Assembly (NCBI GenBank): GCA_002205965.3
Contig: NADL03000487.1
Span: forward strand, 496,001-560,000
Origin: Kappaphycus alvarezii
Lineage: Eukaryota; Rhodophyta; Florideophyceae; Gigartinales; Solieriaceae
DNA: 64,000 bases
Direction of reading: 5' to 3'
The position numbers and the translations under genes were made by a program. Each line of letters starts with the position of its first letter. Position 1 is the first letter of the stretch. The notes under the pieces were generated by a model, which saw only the letters and a program-made list of their open reading frames with translations, had not been told where the DNA came from and did not search any database. Positions 46,398-57,480 of the stretch are shown piece by piece.

Positions 46398-46495
46398 ATT
46401 GAGTTAGACATTACTGCTAGGCGAAGACATGGAATCAAGTCAATCTGCAGCAAAGGAGTAATCTTTATCTGGTTCGTTGGTTTAACAGTCCTGGA

Positions 46496-47002
46496 ATGAG
46501 TCGTGCTGAGCACCTCCTTAATCTCACAATGCCTGCGTCTTCTAAACTGCATGTATCCAAGAAAGGGGATGTGGTTTCAGTTGATTACTTCCGACAAGAT
46601 GCGACGAGGAATTGTGCAGTGCATGTGACAACTGTTGTCGGCTTGTATATAAGCGTCGGGGAAGAGCGGGACGACAGCGATGACATATGGAATGTTTTTA
46701 CTCTCATTGCACTGGGAGCAAACAAATCTTCTGAATACGAGTGGGAGCATTTTCTACAGACCAAAGCTTTTGATAGTTACATCCGTCACGTTAGTTTCGT
46801 TGATTCACACAACATTCCGGTCGACTACTTGTTGGTTTATTTGAAGATGTACGCAAAAAGAAAGAAAGCAGTGGGTACTGTTGTCCTTAACAAGTATCCG
46901 AAAGCCACAGCCAATAACTACAAGGATATTCGTGAACAACCGCGACAGTGTCGATGTGCCACAGAGACATATCGGCAGTTAACTCATCCATCTCCTAGAT
47001 GA
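46496..47002 (+). pseudogene. Segment upstream of the helicase core
   Basis: An open frame of 168 codons with ASSKLHVSKKGDVVSVDYFR and, later, FTLIALGANKSSEYEWEHFL. A beta-rich KGDVV..DYF segment just before the helicase motifs suggests the accessory beta-domain that precedes domain 1A in UPF1-like helicases. It is in a different frame from the helicase motifs that start at 47,064. It contains no catalytic motif. Placement is by context only. Confidence 0.35.
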
Positions 47003-47063
47003 CCCTGGCTTTCGTAACTACATCAAGGAGTCTCTATGGAAAGGCAGCTTTCAAGTTCCATCT

Positions 47064-48583
47064 ATGAACGACGTTCAATTTTGTGCTGGGAAGGAATGCT
47101 TGAAGCTTCTGGCAGTTGGGAATTCCAGTACAGGGGCATTTGAAGAGGATATGTTTCGTGATAGATTGTTGGGAAATGATGGACCAGCCGGTACCGTGAT
47201 AACCGCAACAGTCATGCACTTGATTGCGTGTTTATTGAATGGTGAGGCGTTTCGTGAAGAGATTATCAGAATTGAGGAAGCAAGAGAGAAGTGGGAGGGA
47301 AATAGGAGAGCCAGATTTCGACCCATCGTTGCTACCAATTCTGGTGCCGACTCTAATGTCAAATAGCTGCCGAGTATTCTCGTAGTCAAAGCAGCAAACA
47401 AGATACTCGACGTCATTGAGGAGAAATTATTGCAGGTAGTTGGTGTTTTAAGTGAGTGTGATAACGAGTTTGTGAGATCTGCTGTACAGTTGTACCAGCG
47501 GTTCAGGGGGGATAAGATATGTAGTGGTGAAGCAGATTTGGATCCTTCGACTAAATTACATTCTAAGCAAGCGCAACTCATTCCCGATGATGAAGGGGCT
47601 ACGCCTTTCAGTTGCATCACGTTGGCTACTTTCGGGTCGTTGCATTGATTGCTCAAACCTCCCTCCGGATTTGGATATGTTGATCGGCCGTCTGATACTT
47701 TTCATCTTGATGTTGTGATTTTGGAGAAAGCAAGTAACGCAAGTGACCCAGATCTCTCCAAACTCATCGCTTGACTCTTCTTCCATCAAAATTACATTCC
47801 GGTGTTCGTGTGGGCCGGCGGTGACAGGCTGGCGGACACAAGGGTATATGGCCCAAGAACTGAGTTGCTGAAATTATCTGACTTATTGTTGTTTGAAAAA
47901 CTGATTCCAGATGGAGGGCGTTCTGATAGTACTAACAAAATACGTCCTGTTTTGCCCAAATTCCAGTATCGTATTCATCCTGTTATTAAAGCATTCAGTA
48001 ATGCGATCATTCGTAGGAATAACTTGACATCTAGTGTAGTGGAGGGAATTCCAATTACTCAGGCAAATAGGGAGACTGTAAACCGTGTATCCGGCGCCTC
48101 GAGAATCAATCGGCACATGTATTTTATCTTTTGTTCCTTGTTTCTCCACACAAGGGTAAAGAGAGGGACCACAGGGACACATCTGAGAGCAGTATTCGTG
48201 AGGCCGAAATCGCGAAGATGGTTGTGGATACATACGAGAGGTACACAGATGGGCGGCAGGGGGAAATTTTGGTTTTTACCCCGTACACAGAGCAAAGAAT
48301 ACTTATTTAGAACGTGCTGAGCAGCCAAGAGGTTGCGTTTATGACTGTGAAAGTGTCTAAGGGGAGAGAAAAGGATTTGGTAATCCAATTTGGTGGGGAG
48401 AATCGAACCAATGTCGTTCAGTCAGGGATGACTTCGCAAAGCATTATTTGCGATCCACGAAACGTTAACGTCGGAATGACGAGTGCTAAACGTAATCTGG
48501 TACTCATTTTGGACAAAATGATTATTTCAAATGCGAGTAAGTATTGGCAGAGTGGATTTCAGTTTATGACTTTGAAGGATTAG
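47064..48583 (+). pseudogene. UPF1-like superfamily 1 helicase relic
   Basis: An NTP-driven RNA/DNA helicase core in one frame with stops at 47,364 (TAG), 47,646 (TGA) and 47,772 (TGA), then a frameshift near 48,130. Motif I is degenerate: GPAGTVITATV where GPPGTGKT is expected, so the Lys is lost. Motif Ia is RPIVATNSGADSNV, and a motif III-like CITLATFGSLH precedes motif II. Motif II is DVVILEKASNASDPDL instead of DEAS. Next come VFVWAGGDRL (GD.QL box) and LPKFQYRIHPVIKAF (QYRMHP box). A shifted frame has EAEIAKMVVDTY and ILVFTPYTEQR. The last frame has VSKGREKDLVIQF and DPRNVNVGMTSAKRNLVLI (motifs V-VI). The family is secure; activity is lost. Confidence 0.8.
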
Positions 48584-48691
48584 TAGACAGTGATCGAAGT
48601 GGATACGCTTTGTTTGTTTTTCTCCTTACATGTTTGCTTGTATCAATCGAACTTTTACGGTAGAATTATGATAAATATGATGTTTTCTTAA

Positions 48692-48730
48692 ACTGACTCA
48701 TTGTGACTCAGAACGTCACAATGAGTCAGT
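48692..48730. other. Perfect 16-bp inverted repeat (hairpin)
   Basis: ACTGACTCATTGTGAC and its exact complement are separated by a 7-nt loop (TCAGAAC), about 110 bp after the helicase stop. It could be a transposon end structure or a former RNA hairpin. CTAG follows the stem directly. Function unknown. Confidence 0.85.
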
Positions 48731-48739
48731 CTAGATCAG

Positions 48740-50205
48740 TAGTACCAAGCTACCAGATCCCTTGCCCAATAATTTGGAGGTCTTCAACTCCTATGGGAGC
48801 CAAGTGAAGTGAGTTTTCAATTCTGTTCCTCCTTTAGAGTTAATTAATATGTAAATAGAAATTCATTGGTTGCACAACAAAGGATACAGCGATGAATTAT
48901 ACGGAGAGAAGAATTCGGAATCGCTGCCCCATTTGGCGAGGGAAAGGGACAGAGGGGAAATAAAGGCAGCGATTAAGACTCATGGAGAGTCTCTGTCGTT
49001 CTACCACTACACAATATTTCCAATCTGTTCCCTCTACCAAAAGCACCCCGCCTGTATCTCCATTTCTTGGCTTTCGTCGGTCCGTTTCTTTTGCTTGCAG
49101 GCAGCTGTTGAGGTCCGCTTTTCAAATACCAAACACTATGCCCTCCTGAGGACCTCAGAGGCATGGTACTGGTATGTTTATACAGCTCATAAACAGTGCT
49201 CTCAATAAACTTCCGGACAGTCCCGGCTCCTGCCAAGCTAACTGGAACAGCAGAGGGTGATCATGACTTGACGAGTCAGCACAAGGGGAAGTTTTTGACG
49301 ATGAAAGTCCACGGGTGGATACCGCTGAAGGGCTATTGACGTTTGAAGATTTGAAATACCCGCAGAAAACCATACTGATATTCAAGGACCCTCTTCTATC
49401 GCAGATGTAGGGAGGAGATTTTGATATTTTATGTCAAAATATTGTTTCGGTTCTGTGTAAAATCTTGTTTTCAATTGCAACTCTTGTTGCTCATTATATT
49501 TTAGCTCCTTACTTTTGTGATCCAGGAGAAAGCGAAATCCAATAGGGTGTATCTCCCGACTTTTGCAACCAAGGAGACAAAATCGCATGTAGAACCTTTT
49601 CGACACTACCTCTTCATTCAACCAAGGAGATACACTCCTTTTACGCTGTTTCACAACTTAATATTCATCCAATTGTGCTGGAAATACCGAACTATAATAC
49701 TTGGGTCCCATGACCTGAGGTCTTCACTTCCTCATAATTGTTTTCTCATTCAAGAAGAAATCATGCTTTATTCCAGTGGTGTGGATCTTTCACACTGCGC
49801 GGTGGCACTGTGGCTCGCACCCGAACGAATACCAAGTTCTATCATTACTCTATCAGTTCTCTGTGAGGACAGGCGTGATTCATTCCGACGAAAAAGGTTT
49901 CATATGAACACCCGGGGCTTCAGTATGGCATATGTAACAATCCAATAACTTTACCATCCAACAATATATGACCTCACTGATTTATCTATGGTTCAGTACG
50001 ATGTAAATTTGTCCATTTAGAGGGTATTAGAAGGCACATGTGTGCTTATGGTTACTGTTCCCAAGTGATTTGAAGATTTTGTCACGCGTACGGATCAGTA
50101 GCTCATCCATGGACGCTTCGCTTCCGTCACTTTCCTGCCTTTTCCTCATTACCTGTCATAGAACCACAATACCTAAGAAGTGATGACGTAGACTTCAGAA
50201 GAATC
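48740..50205. other. No recognisable gene
   Basis: ORFs at 48,870-49,208 and 49,517-49,948 (plus, 143 codons) have no motif I can assign. Confidence 0.3.
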
Positions 50206-50210
50206 TCTGC

Positions 50211-52197
50211 CTATCTCCCCTTTTGAACCACCGTTTCGGCTCGCCCTTTGGTGGTCCCATTCTTTTTATGTAGTACGTCTTCAATAAGTGCCGTCATCCA
50301 CGCGTCAAGTCGAACCAAAAGCATTATGATTATCTCGTTGTCAAATCCTATGATTCCAAAAAAGAAGGCCTCCATAACCAGATGTGCTGGTTCAATATTG
50401 AACAGAGTGTCCAATCCACCCCTTTCTCGGTCTTCCATGTCCTCTGCAATATCCGCACAAATCTCTTTAAAAGTTTCACATCTCCACTAGGAAGTCAGCA
50501 CATCGCGTTTGGATTCATCCAGTTGTGAGCTGCACTTACAAATCTTCAATATCGCCTCACTGAACTTCTTTTCGCGCTTTTCCTTACACTTCACGTCCGA
50601 TGCTCGAGTTGATTTGGTTGCACAAATGGGAGGATAGCCAAGTTCCTGGAAAAAATCTCCCTTAAAGTCTTTTTCTGACTCCCAGCATTCTTTTGAAAGC
50701 TAATCTTCAGCCCTTTCTTCTGCTTTTTACTTGAGGCGGCCATTTTGCAAATCTATAACACAACCACATCATCAAAGCGAGTGTCATTCTCAGCGTTCTC
50801 AAGCAACGCTCTCTGATTACTGTGTTGTAAATATCGGAGTCTACGAACCAGAAGTTTCCGGCAAAAGCAAGATCCATCGGGCAGATTGGCAAGCTGTGAC
50901 AACCTTTTATCCATCCTCCATCCTCCATCTCATCCACGCTGTTGAATATGGCTCCTGACGCACATATATAGACGTCCTCTTTCTTATTGATTATTCTGCC
51001 ACCAGTTTCCTTCAGAAGCACGGAACGGCCTTTACAGTCTCGCTGTCTCTCAGATGACACAAATAATTCGTTCTGCGGCTTCCTCTCCTCCCTATTCAAA
51101 CGTTGGTACCCGTATGTTACAGTTTCTATTGCTACGTATCGCGCAAACTTCGGCATTAGCTCGTAGAGAGCGAGCAATACGGAAAGCCATTCATCTTCGA
51201 TCCCTTCTTTTTGAGCAATGTACGGAGTTTCATACGCCTATGAATCAACCTCTGCGCACCGTCAATGTTCCCACCATCTACAGACTTTTCTCCCTTCGTA
51301 TCATTAAACTGCTGCCGAACTAAGTCAAGATCAACAAACGTTCTGAAGTCTTCAATGATAATCGACTTGTCTACTCTCATCGCAACCGATTAGCTTTACC
51401 TCCGCTTTTTCTCTTGAATTTTGCTACACCTCCTCCTCTGTCACGGGACCTCGGAAAACTAACCTTCATATCCATGTGATCCTTCGATTCTCCAATGACA
51501 TCATCCTCATCTTCTTCGTCGAATGTTGATTTTAAGCGGCTACTCTTGTGACGGACTTGCCTCTCATAACCAATCTCAGGTTCTATCAAATCAGTTTCAA
51601 ATCTTCTTCCACGTTTTCATCATGGTTGAGGGTTGACTTAGACGAGTGGTCATCTTCACTGTCGCATGAGCGCTTCCCATACTTTGAATCAATCTCTTCC
51701 TCGTAGTCTTCACCGTTGTCGGAAAGGAGCGTTCGCCCCGGCTCCCAGCTTTTCTTGTCGACATCAAGATCATGGTCCGAATCCGAAATTTTATCGGATC
51801 TCTGTCCTTCGGCCGACGAAGAATTGGTGGGTCTATTACTTGCGGCATCTTGCGTTTTTTCGTTTGGCTACTTCTTGCCCTTGGTAGCCATAGGCATTTA
51901 TGCCAAATCTGAGTTTGGAAACGTGACATTATCACCCTTCGATACTTGGGCAGCGCCACTGGACTTGAGTGCCTCGACTGACAACTTTAGCTTACTGATC
52001 TTGACGGGTCTTGCTTCTTCATCTCTATTCGAGGACGTACGGGGCTGCGCGCGAGTCGAGGAAGAAATCGAAGTCTTGAGAAGTGGGCTAGAATGCTGGG
52101 AGTTGTCGATCCTTTTGGCAATACGCAAAGACTTACCAGGAGGTGTTGCGTTATTTGGAACAGCTCGGGATTTCCTTTTGTTCTGCTCTCCCGCCAT
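50211..52197 (-). pseudogene. Fragmented basic/acidic protein, probably nuclear
   Basis: The minus-strand ATG at 52,197 gives MAGEQNKRKSRAVPNNATPP, then Ser/Lys/Asp-rich disordered sequence. The frame continues past stops near 51,898 as acidic sequence (SDKISDSDHDLDVDKK, EDYEEEIDSK) to about 51,598. Further frames follow: 51,589-51,377 (FDEEDEDDVIGESKDH), 51,380-51,156 (KSIIIEDFRTFVDLDLVRQQ), 51,177-50,707 (SVLLKETGGRIINKKEDVYI then CASGAIFNSVDEMEDGGWI) and 50,438-50,211. Order and composition suggest one decayed gene, or a gene with introns, that has a disordered N-terminus and a folded C-terminal domain. It converges on the helicase relic. Family not recognised. Confidence 0.35.
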
Positions 52198-52669
52198 GAG
52201 TAAACAAAAACGACGGAATAAAAAAATTAAATAAAAATGCGGAACATAGGGGAGAGTAGATCTCTGAAAGGAACAAGTTAGGGGGGAAAAGTTCGGGGGA
52301 ACATGTTTCAGTGCTCGGTTTTTTGGTTCTCCACCTCCCCATTTGGTTCTCGCGAAAGGTCCACTGTAATTTGCCAGGGAAGCTCCCGGGTTCTGCCCGA
52401 AGGGAGCCAGGCTCCCTGGAAAGCACGACACCATGTCCATCTGAGATGTTTACACCTGTACACTGTCCCGGAGTAAAGAGCTCAGTTATTTTAAACACTT
52501 TCTGAAAATTTTTTGTGCTGAAATATTTTATTGTAGTAATTAATTTATATTTCAAGAATAATTTTTAATTGTTGACGTTTTTTTATATTGAAATATTGGC
52601 GTTAGCTACTGCGAAATATTGTACAAAATATGTTTTTTTAATTAAAATTCCCAAGTTTTCGGGGCGCTT
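52198..52669. other. AT-rich stretch with isolated CCTGG motifs
   Basis: A few AGCTCCCGGG and GGAGCCAGGCTCCC-type motifs near 52,380-52,420 precede island 4; otherwise AT-rich. Confidence 0.4.
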
Positions 52670-53690
52670 TTAAATCCCAGTAATCCTGGAAGATTTTCGA
52701 GGATTATTTGGAACTTTCCCAGAAATTTGGCAGCGTAAAGGGATAATCACATAGGAACGTCCGCCCAGAGCGGAACGTCTCCGGATGGGCTAGGATTTTG
52801 GAGAATATCTGACATGTATCAAATACTTTGATAGTTATTTCGGCAGTCTCGCGGAATTCTAACAACTCAAAAACTCATCAGTTAAAATCCCCCAAGAATG
52901 CGGAAGTATTCCTGAGGGAGTTTCGAGGATTCCTGGGATATTAACCAGGATTATAACTCTACCACTGGATAATTATGCAGGAATTCCAACCCAGGGTTGC
53001 CGCTTTTAATAGCCAGGATGTTTCGGGAATCCTGGGATGTAACTCCAAGCTTAATAATTATTTTGACCATTCATGCTGGCCCTTTCCGGTAGTACTGGGA
53101 GATTTTCCAGGATTCTCGGGAAATTATCCAATGGAGTTCTAATGAGAGAGAGTGACATCAATTTTGGTATTTTGTCTCAGAAATTCTGTATTTATTCCCC
53201 AGAATTCCTGGGTCAGTCCTGGCTTAGACGTATGTAATATCTTCCCTGGAGATATCTGGAAACCCAGTGTCCTAAATAAGTAATAATGTTAAATTTCCGG
53301 ATTACTGTACTCCTTTCTCTTAAAAAGCGGGCCATCATTCTGTAGTACCAAATAATCAGAGTTTTTGTGCAGGATTTTCCGAAAGAATTCCCAGGATTCC
53401 AGGGGATCCTGGAATCTATATCGCTCAGAAAAGTCCAATTTAGAGTTTTCATGCGTAGAATTTTCCTGGGATACATTTCCCAGGAGTCCTGGAAATATTT
53501 TCCCCAGTAGTCCTGTCCAGGATTTTCCTATCGAATCACAACGACATTTACAGTGCTTTCAGCTACTCCCAAGAACTTTTCCCAGGATTTGATGTTGCTT
53601 GGCAGAGATCCTGCAGGCGTCCTGGGCCCAGGATCGAATCTGGGACCCTGGGGGTATTTCTGGGCTTGGAAAATTACCGGCGTGACTTGA
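52670..53690. repeat. CCWGG palindrome island 4
   Basis: Irregularly repeated AATCCTGGGA, CCAGGATTCC and TTCCCAGGAGTCC words, as in islands 1-3, ending at about 53,690 with TCCTGGGCCCAGGA. No regular period was recognised by eye. Confidence 0.7.
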
Positions 53691-54936
53691 GAGCCGTACC
53701 ACAAGTACGATGATTCGTTTGTAACAGTTTCAGACCTATGGCAGCGATAAGGGGGCTACGCGTTTGACAACGTCCAGTAAAGCGACTCTACGGCACAGTT
53801 TAGGCCATTTTTTTAGATCCACGGTGGGTTGAAATAAAGTCTTGAAAGTAAGCAGTGTATAAGATTCAACGGGCAACTGTTTCTGGCAAAATTGATGAAG
53901 TTCATCTGTTCCAATTTTGATATGGCCTACATCCGAACTTGAGACTCGAAGACTTTAAGACGCAGTGATGCAAACTGTTGGCGGAATTGAATCGCTGTCC
54001 TACTGCTGTCCAAACCGCTGTCTGATTCAGGAAGGGAAGTGACCAAAATGTCTCGAATACTAGTAGGCAGGCTTTACCTTGTATATAGTAACAAATAGAC
54101 CCTCAGTAGCTAGTCAAGTACAGTGAGATCATCATGTACAGTCTTTTCGTCGAAAATCAGACTTATTGTATATTAGGACATAAAACGAGCCGAATAGCGG
54201 TTTTTCTCAAGTCTAATTGGTTATTCTAAACACAAAAATGTGTCTAAGCAGTCAAAAATGCGAGCATGGAGTACTCAGAGGCTGTCCCAAAAATTTCGAC
54301 AATCCTGCGGACATTATGGAAGTTAATGGCGGTACCGGCCCTTTTGGCGGTACCCATTTGCAGCAGGTCAATGTACTTGACTGCCTTTTCTGTAGCTCAT
54401 TTCATCAATCAGCTGGCTACCAATCTACAAAGAGTTTCACTAGCGACGATAAGTCGAGGAATCCCATCCTTTCTATGAAACTGGGTGAGAGACGCACCGG
54501 ATAGCCAAGTGGAGAGGGCAGCCGGTGCACGTTAGGAGGAGAGCATGTTAACGACTAACGTGAGGGCTGGTATGAAACATGAGGTGCTCAATGAAGAGAA
54601 AAATCAGAGCAGTTTCGACGCATGATTCTCCCTAAGACCGGAACCTGCCCCAGAGGATCCCGATTTCAAACCCCTGAAGACTCCAAGAACCTCTTCCTCT
54701 GCTGTCGAAATTTTCAAGGAGATAGTTTCTACTGGACTAAGGAACCCAACAACCGAGATGCGTTCAAGCTGTGTATGTACAAGTCAACCTACATCTACCA
54801 CCAATACAAGTGGAGTAAAACTGGAACATAATTTTGCCATGCGCCTCCGAGTTAATAAGGGAAATTCTCGGGTGCCATAGGAGAATTCTGGTAGGGATGT
54901 TTTGACGAATAGAGACAGATTAGATGTGACTGTCAC
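53691..54936. other. Unassigned; small Cys-rich ORF
   Basis: The plus ORF 54,622-54,831 reads TCPRGSRFQTPEDSKNLFLC then FYWTKEP, vaguely like a GRF-type zinc finger (F..C......F.W). It is too short to support. ORF 54,217-54,504 has no motif. Confidence 0.2.
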
Positions 54937-55650
54937 TTGACTCCTACACAGAGATTGCAGCTCGTACACAATCTACTTCCAAGTGACTCAAACTTTTTCC
55001 ATTTTGAAGCAGTTTATAGATATGCCCGAACTTTCCCGCAGGCAGTTGACCAGATTAAGCGAGAATGTAACTCACCAGTAGGGCAAAATAAGGTCAGCAA
55101 CCATTTAAAATCGCTTCGTGAGAGAACCGTTGTAACCGCGGCTGCACTTTAATAGTTATATAGTATTATTAGTAAGCTATCCGGAAAAGACACAGTTGCA
55201 CATAGAGGAGAAGCTCACAAAGTTGAATCTTTGTCGTTAGCTGAAGCGGTCTTCCAGTGAGCAATATAACCGCTTGCAAGGCCGTTACCTTTAGCTTGAA
55301 ATTATAAAACCTCTTGGAGAGCTGGAAGTCCAAATTCAGCTCAGCAAGGGAGACGACATCGCTCGTTTCAAGAACGATGTAGATAGGAAAAATTGTCGGC
55401 GAGATCGACAGAAGCGATGATACTACGGGTATCTTATTCAATTAGTATTCGCATGAAGTATGTTTCAGTTGGCAAGATTGTTATGCTCGCAAGCCATCCT
55501 CAATGCATTGGAGGGGACTGAAGGAAGAGGATAGGAAAGCCATCTCTTTCGATTCACTATCTACTACAGGATGCTTTAATCGTGGTCAGAAGAACCATCT
55601 CGACAAAGATTGCAAACTTCCTCGAAACGTTGCCAAAATTGCTGCAAATT
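54937..55650 (+). pseudogene. Ty1/copia gag relic with altered zinc knuckle
   Basis: The frame at 54,937-55,152 (YARTFPQAVDQIKRE, VSNHLKSLRERTVV) looks like the helical part of a copia capsid. After stops and shifts, GCFNRGQKNHLDKDCKLPR appears at about 55,566-55,620. This is a CCHC zinc knuckle in which the second Cys is replaced by Arg. The knuckle would bind genomic RNA in an active element. Order, strand and distance fit the protease and integrase pieces that follow. Several stops make it a relic. Confidence 0.6.
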
Positions 55651-55884
55651 AGCTAGGCATTTATGTAAGAAATAACGTGAGGACAAATAGAATGTACATC
55701 ATGTCTTAGCGGAACTTTGTTATGAACTGGAAAATGATATCTCTGATATTCCCTCTTAGACTGGAAATGATTAAAAGGTACTACCCGAAAAATGGGTCCT
55801 TGAAATACTTCTTTCTTGGGCGGGAATCTGTGTAAACTGTCTGAATACATGTTTACGCCCAGAACTTTCTTCTTCTCTACACAG

Positions 55885-56115
55885 TACACAGTACGTATCT
55901 TGAGAGTGAATACGATGAGAGTATTTCACCACTGCAAAACTCATATGGAGGATACCTTACTGCTGAAGAGTCGATTGCTACGTCCAGACCCTTCATCCCC
56001 TGTGCACGGTATTGTATACAGTACAGATCTTGAGAAAGAATACGACAAGTGTCTCTAACCACTGGAAAATTCATATGGAGGATAAATAACTGGTGAAAAT
56101 TCGATTGCTACAAGT
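55885..56115 (+). repeat. Diverged direct duplication of about 131 bp
   Basis: Two adjacent segments share CAGTACNNATCTTGAGA, CATATGGAGGATA and TCGATTGCTAC in order, offset about 131 bp, within the copia relic. Confidence 0.65.
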
Positions 56116-56119
56116 TTTG

Positions 56120-57480
56120 AGGAGAAACCGTCAGACGTAGAGCTTTTTATCGCTGAAGCAGAGAAAGGAAATCATTTCGTGGTGCCTGCGTTGATTCTGG
56201 AGCTCAAAAATCGGTAATTTGGAGTGAAGCAAGCCAGATTCTATTGTACTGCAATGAGTATACATTTCTCTACATAAAATATAAAAGGTAATCGTCTGCA
56301 AGAATTCCGTGAAAACAATTTTATAGGGCTCTACTTTATTAAAATTCTCATCCTTATCGATGGTCATTTGTTCCTTTCGATTGACGTCAAAGTTGTTAAT
56401 GTAGACGTACCTCTGCTTGTTGGTGTCGAGTTCCTGGAAAAATATATGGCAATTTTTGAGTTGTCTCAAGAAAGAATTGTTCCGAGCTCCAAAGAATGGA
56501 AAAAATTTCCTTAAAGAGGCAACGTGATCACGTTTTTATCATGGTGGATGGTGAAAAAGAGATATTGTTTTCTGATGAAAAAATACGCAGAGTCCATCGC
56601 CATTTCTGCCACCCAAAGTCTCAAAGATTAGATTTGCAAGATATTGAATTTTTCTGCGACATATTTAAACGCATAAACAACAAACCGAGCACATTCTATG
56701 TTACATTGCGGAAGTAAGACATCTTTTTCGAATTTTCTCTGGGCTGTAACTTATATAAATTTGATAAACATAGTACCTTGCACGTTTTATACAAAGCTAC
56801 CAAGCTAAATACTGCAACATTCCTTTCCTAAGAGGCTTTAGACGAGGAATGGTGGACCCATGTTAGTATCTAGTCGAGTCTGTACGTTGGTCATCTGCTA
56901 GAACTAAACGAATGAAGGCCACCAATTTCAGGCAATGCTCTCTATAACTACTGTATCATCGCTTTAATTAATTTTCAATTTGCCGGAATCAAGAGCCATA
57001 ACTCCCTTGGTGCCGAAGAATGGTATCAGTCTTATTTAAATATGATCTACCGTAAGGTCAAAGCAGGACACCATGGGATGAATATAATTCCATTTTAGAG
57101 ACCTCTGTTAAGACTGCAGTGGTACCAGTGGACAAAAGGGCCTAGTACAGACTTTATGGTTGTTCTGTGTTATACCTCGCATCCCGCTCTTGCCAACTGA
57201 ACTATCAGCGCGAGTGGAGAGAATGACTGCTATGGACAAATCTAGGAAGGAAATGCCAAAGACTATTGATCCGGGTATTTTTATTCAAGCCTTGAGGAGC
57301 AAGCTTCCGCGAGTCACTAAGGCCAACATCACAAAAACAGAATCGGTGATGATTTTATAGAATATAGGGACAATCATTCCCTCTGGATAGGTCCGTGCCC
57401 TTTCCGTGACATCTCAGGGATTAATTTTGATAGTCCAATTCAATGGAAGGGATAGGCAATTCTCGGTCGACAGACATAGG
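56120..57480 (+). pseudogene. Ty1/copia protease and integrase relic
   Basis: At about 56,340-56,520 a frame reads FLSIDVKVVNVDVPLLVGVE then FLEKY, matching the C-terminal part of a retroviral-type aspartic protease (PLLLGxxFL). The catalytic DTG is not seen. ORF 56,496-56,717 contains IRRVHRHFCHPKSQRL, the pre-integrase HxxH-type segment. The 57,160-57,360 frame reads RIPLLPTELSARVERMTAMDK and RKEM, then LRSKLP, the post-integrase region typical of these elements. The continuation reads HSLWIGPCPF. The catalytic core of integrase between them is not recognisable. Confidence 0.6.

Noticed and set aside
2617..48583. Many internal stops are TGA, and genuine ORF ends seen here use TAA or TAG, hinting at UGA recoding.
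   Set aside because: Only one TGA (copy A, 2758) aligns with a Trp in a sister copy. Others align with Gly, Leu or an expected Cys, and TAG and TAA interruptions also occur. Neutral decay is simpler.
43812..48730. A Helitron (helicase plus 3' hairpin followed by CTAG).
   Set aside because: The helicase is UPF1-like, not PIF1-like, no HUH Rep motif was seen, and CTAG touches the stem without the usual spacing.
54622..54831. GRF-type zinc finger protein.
   Set aside because: Only a partial Cys/Phe/Trp pattern in a 69-codon ORF; too little to support.
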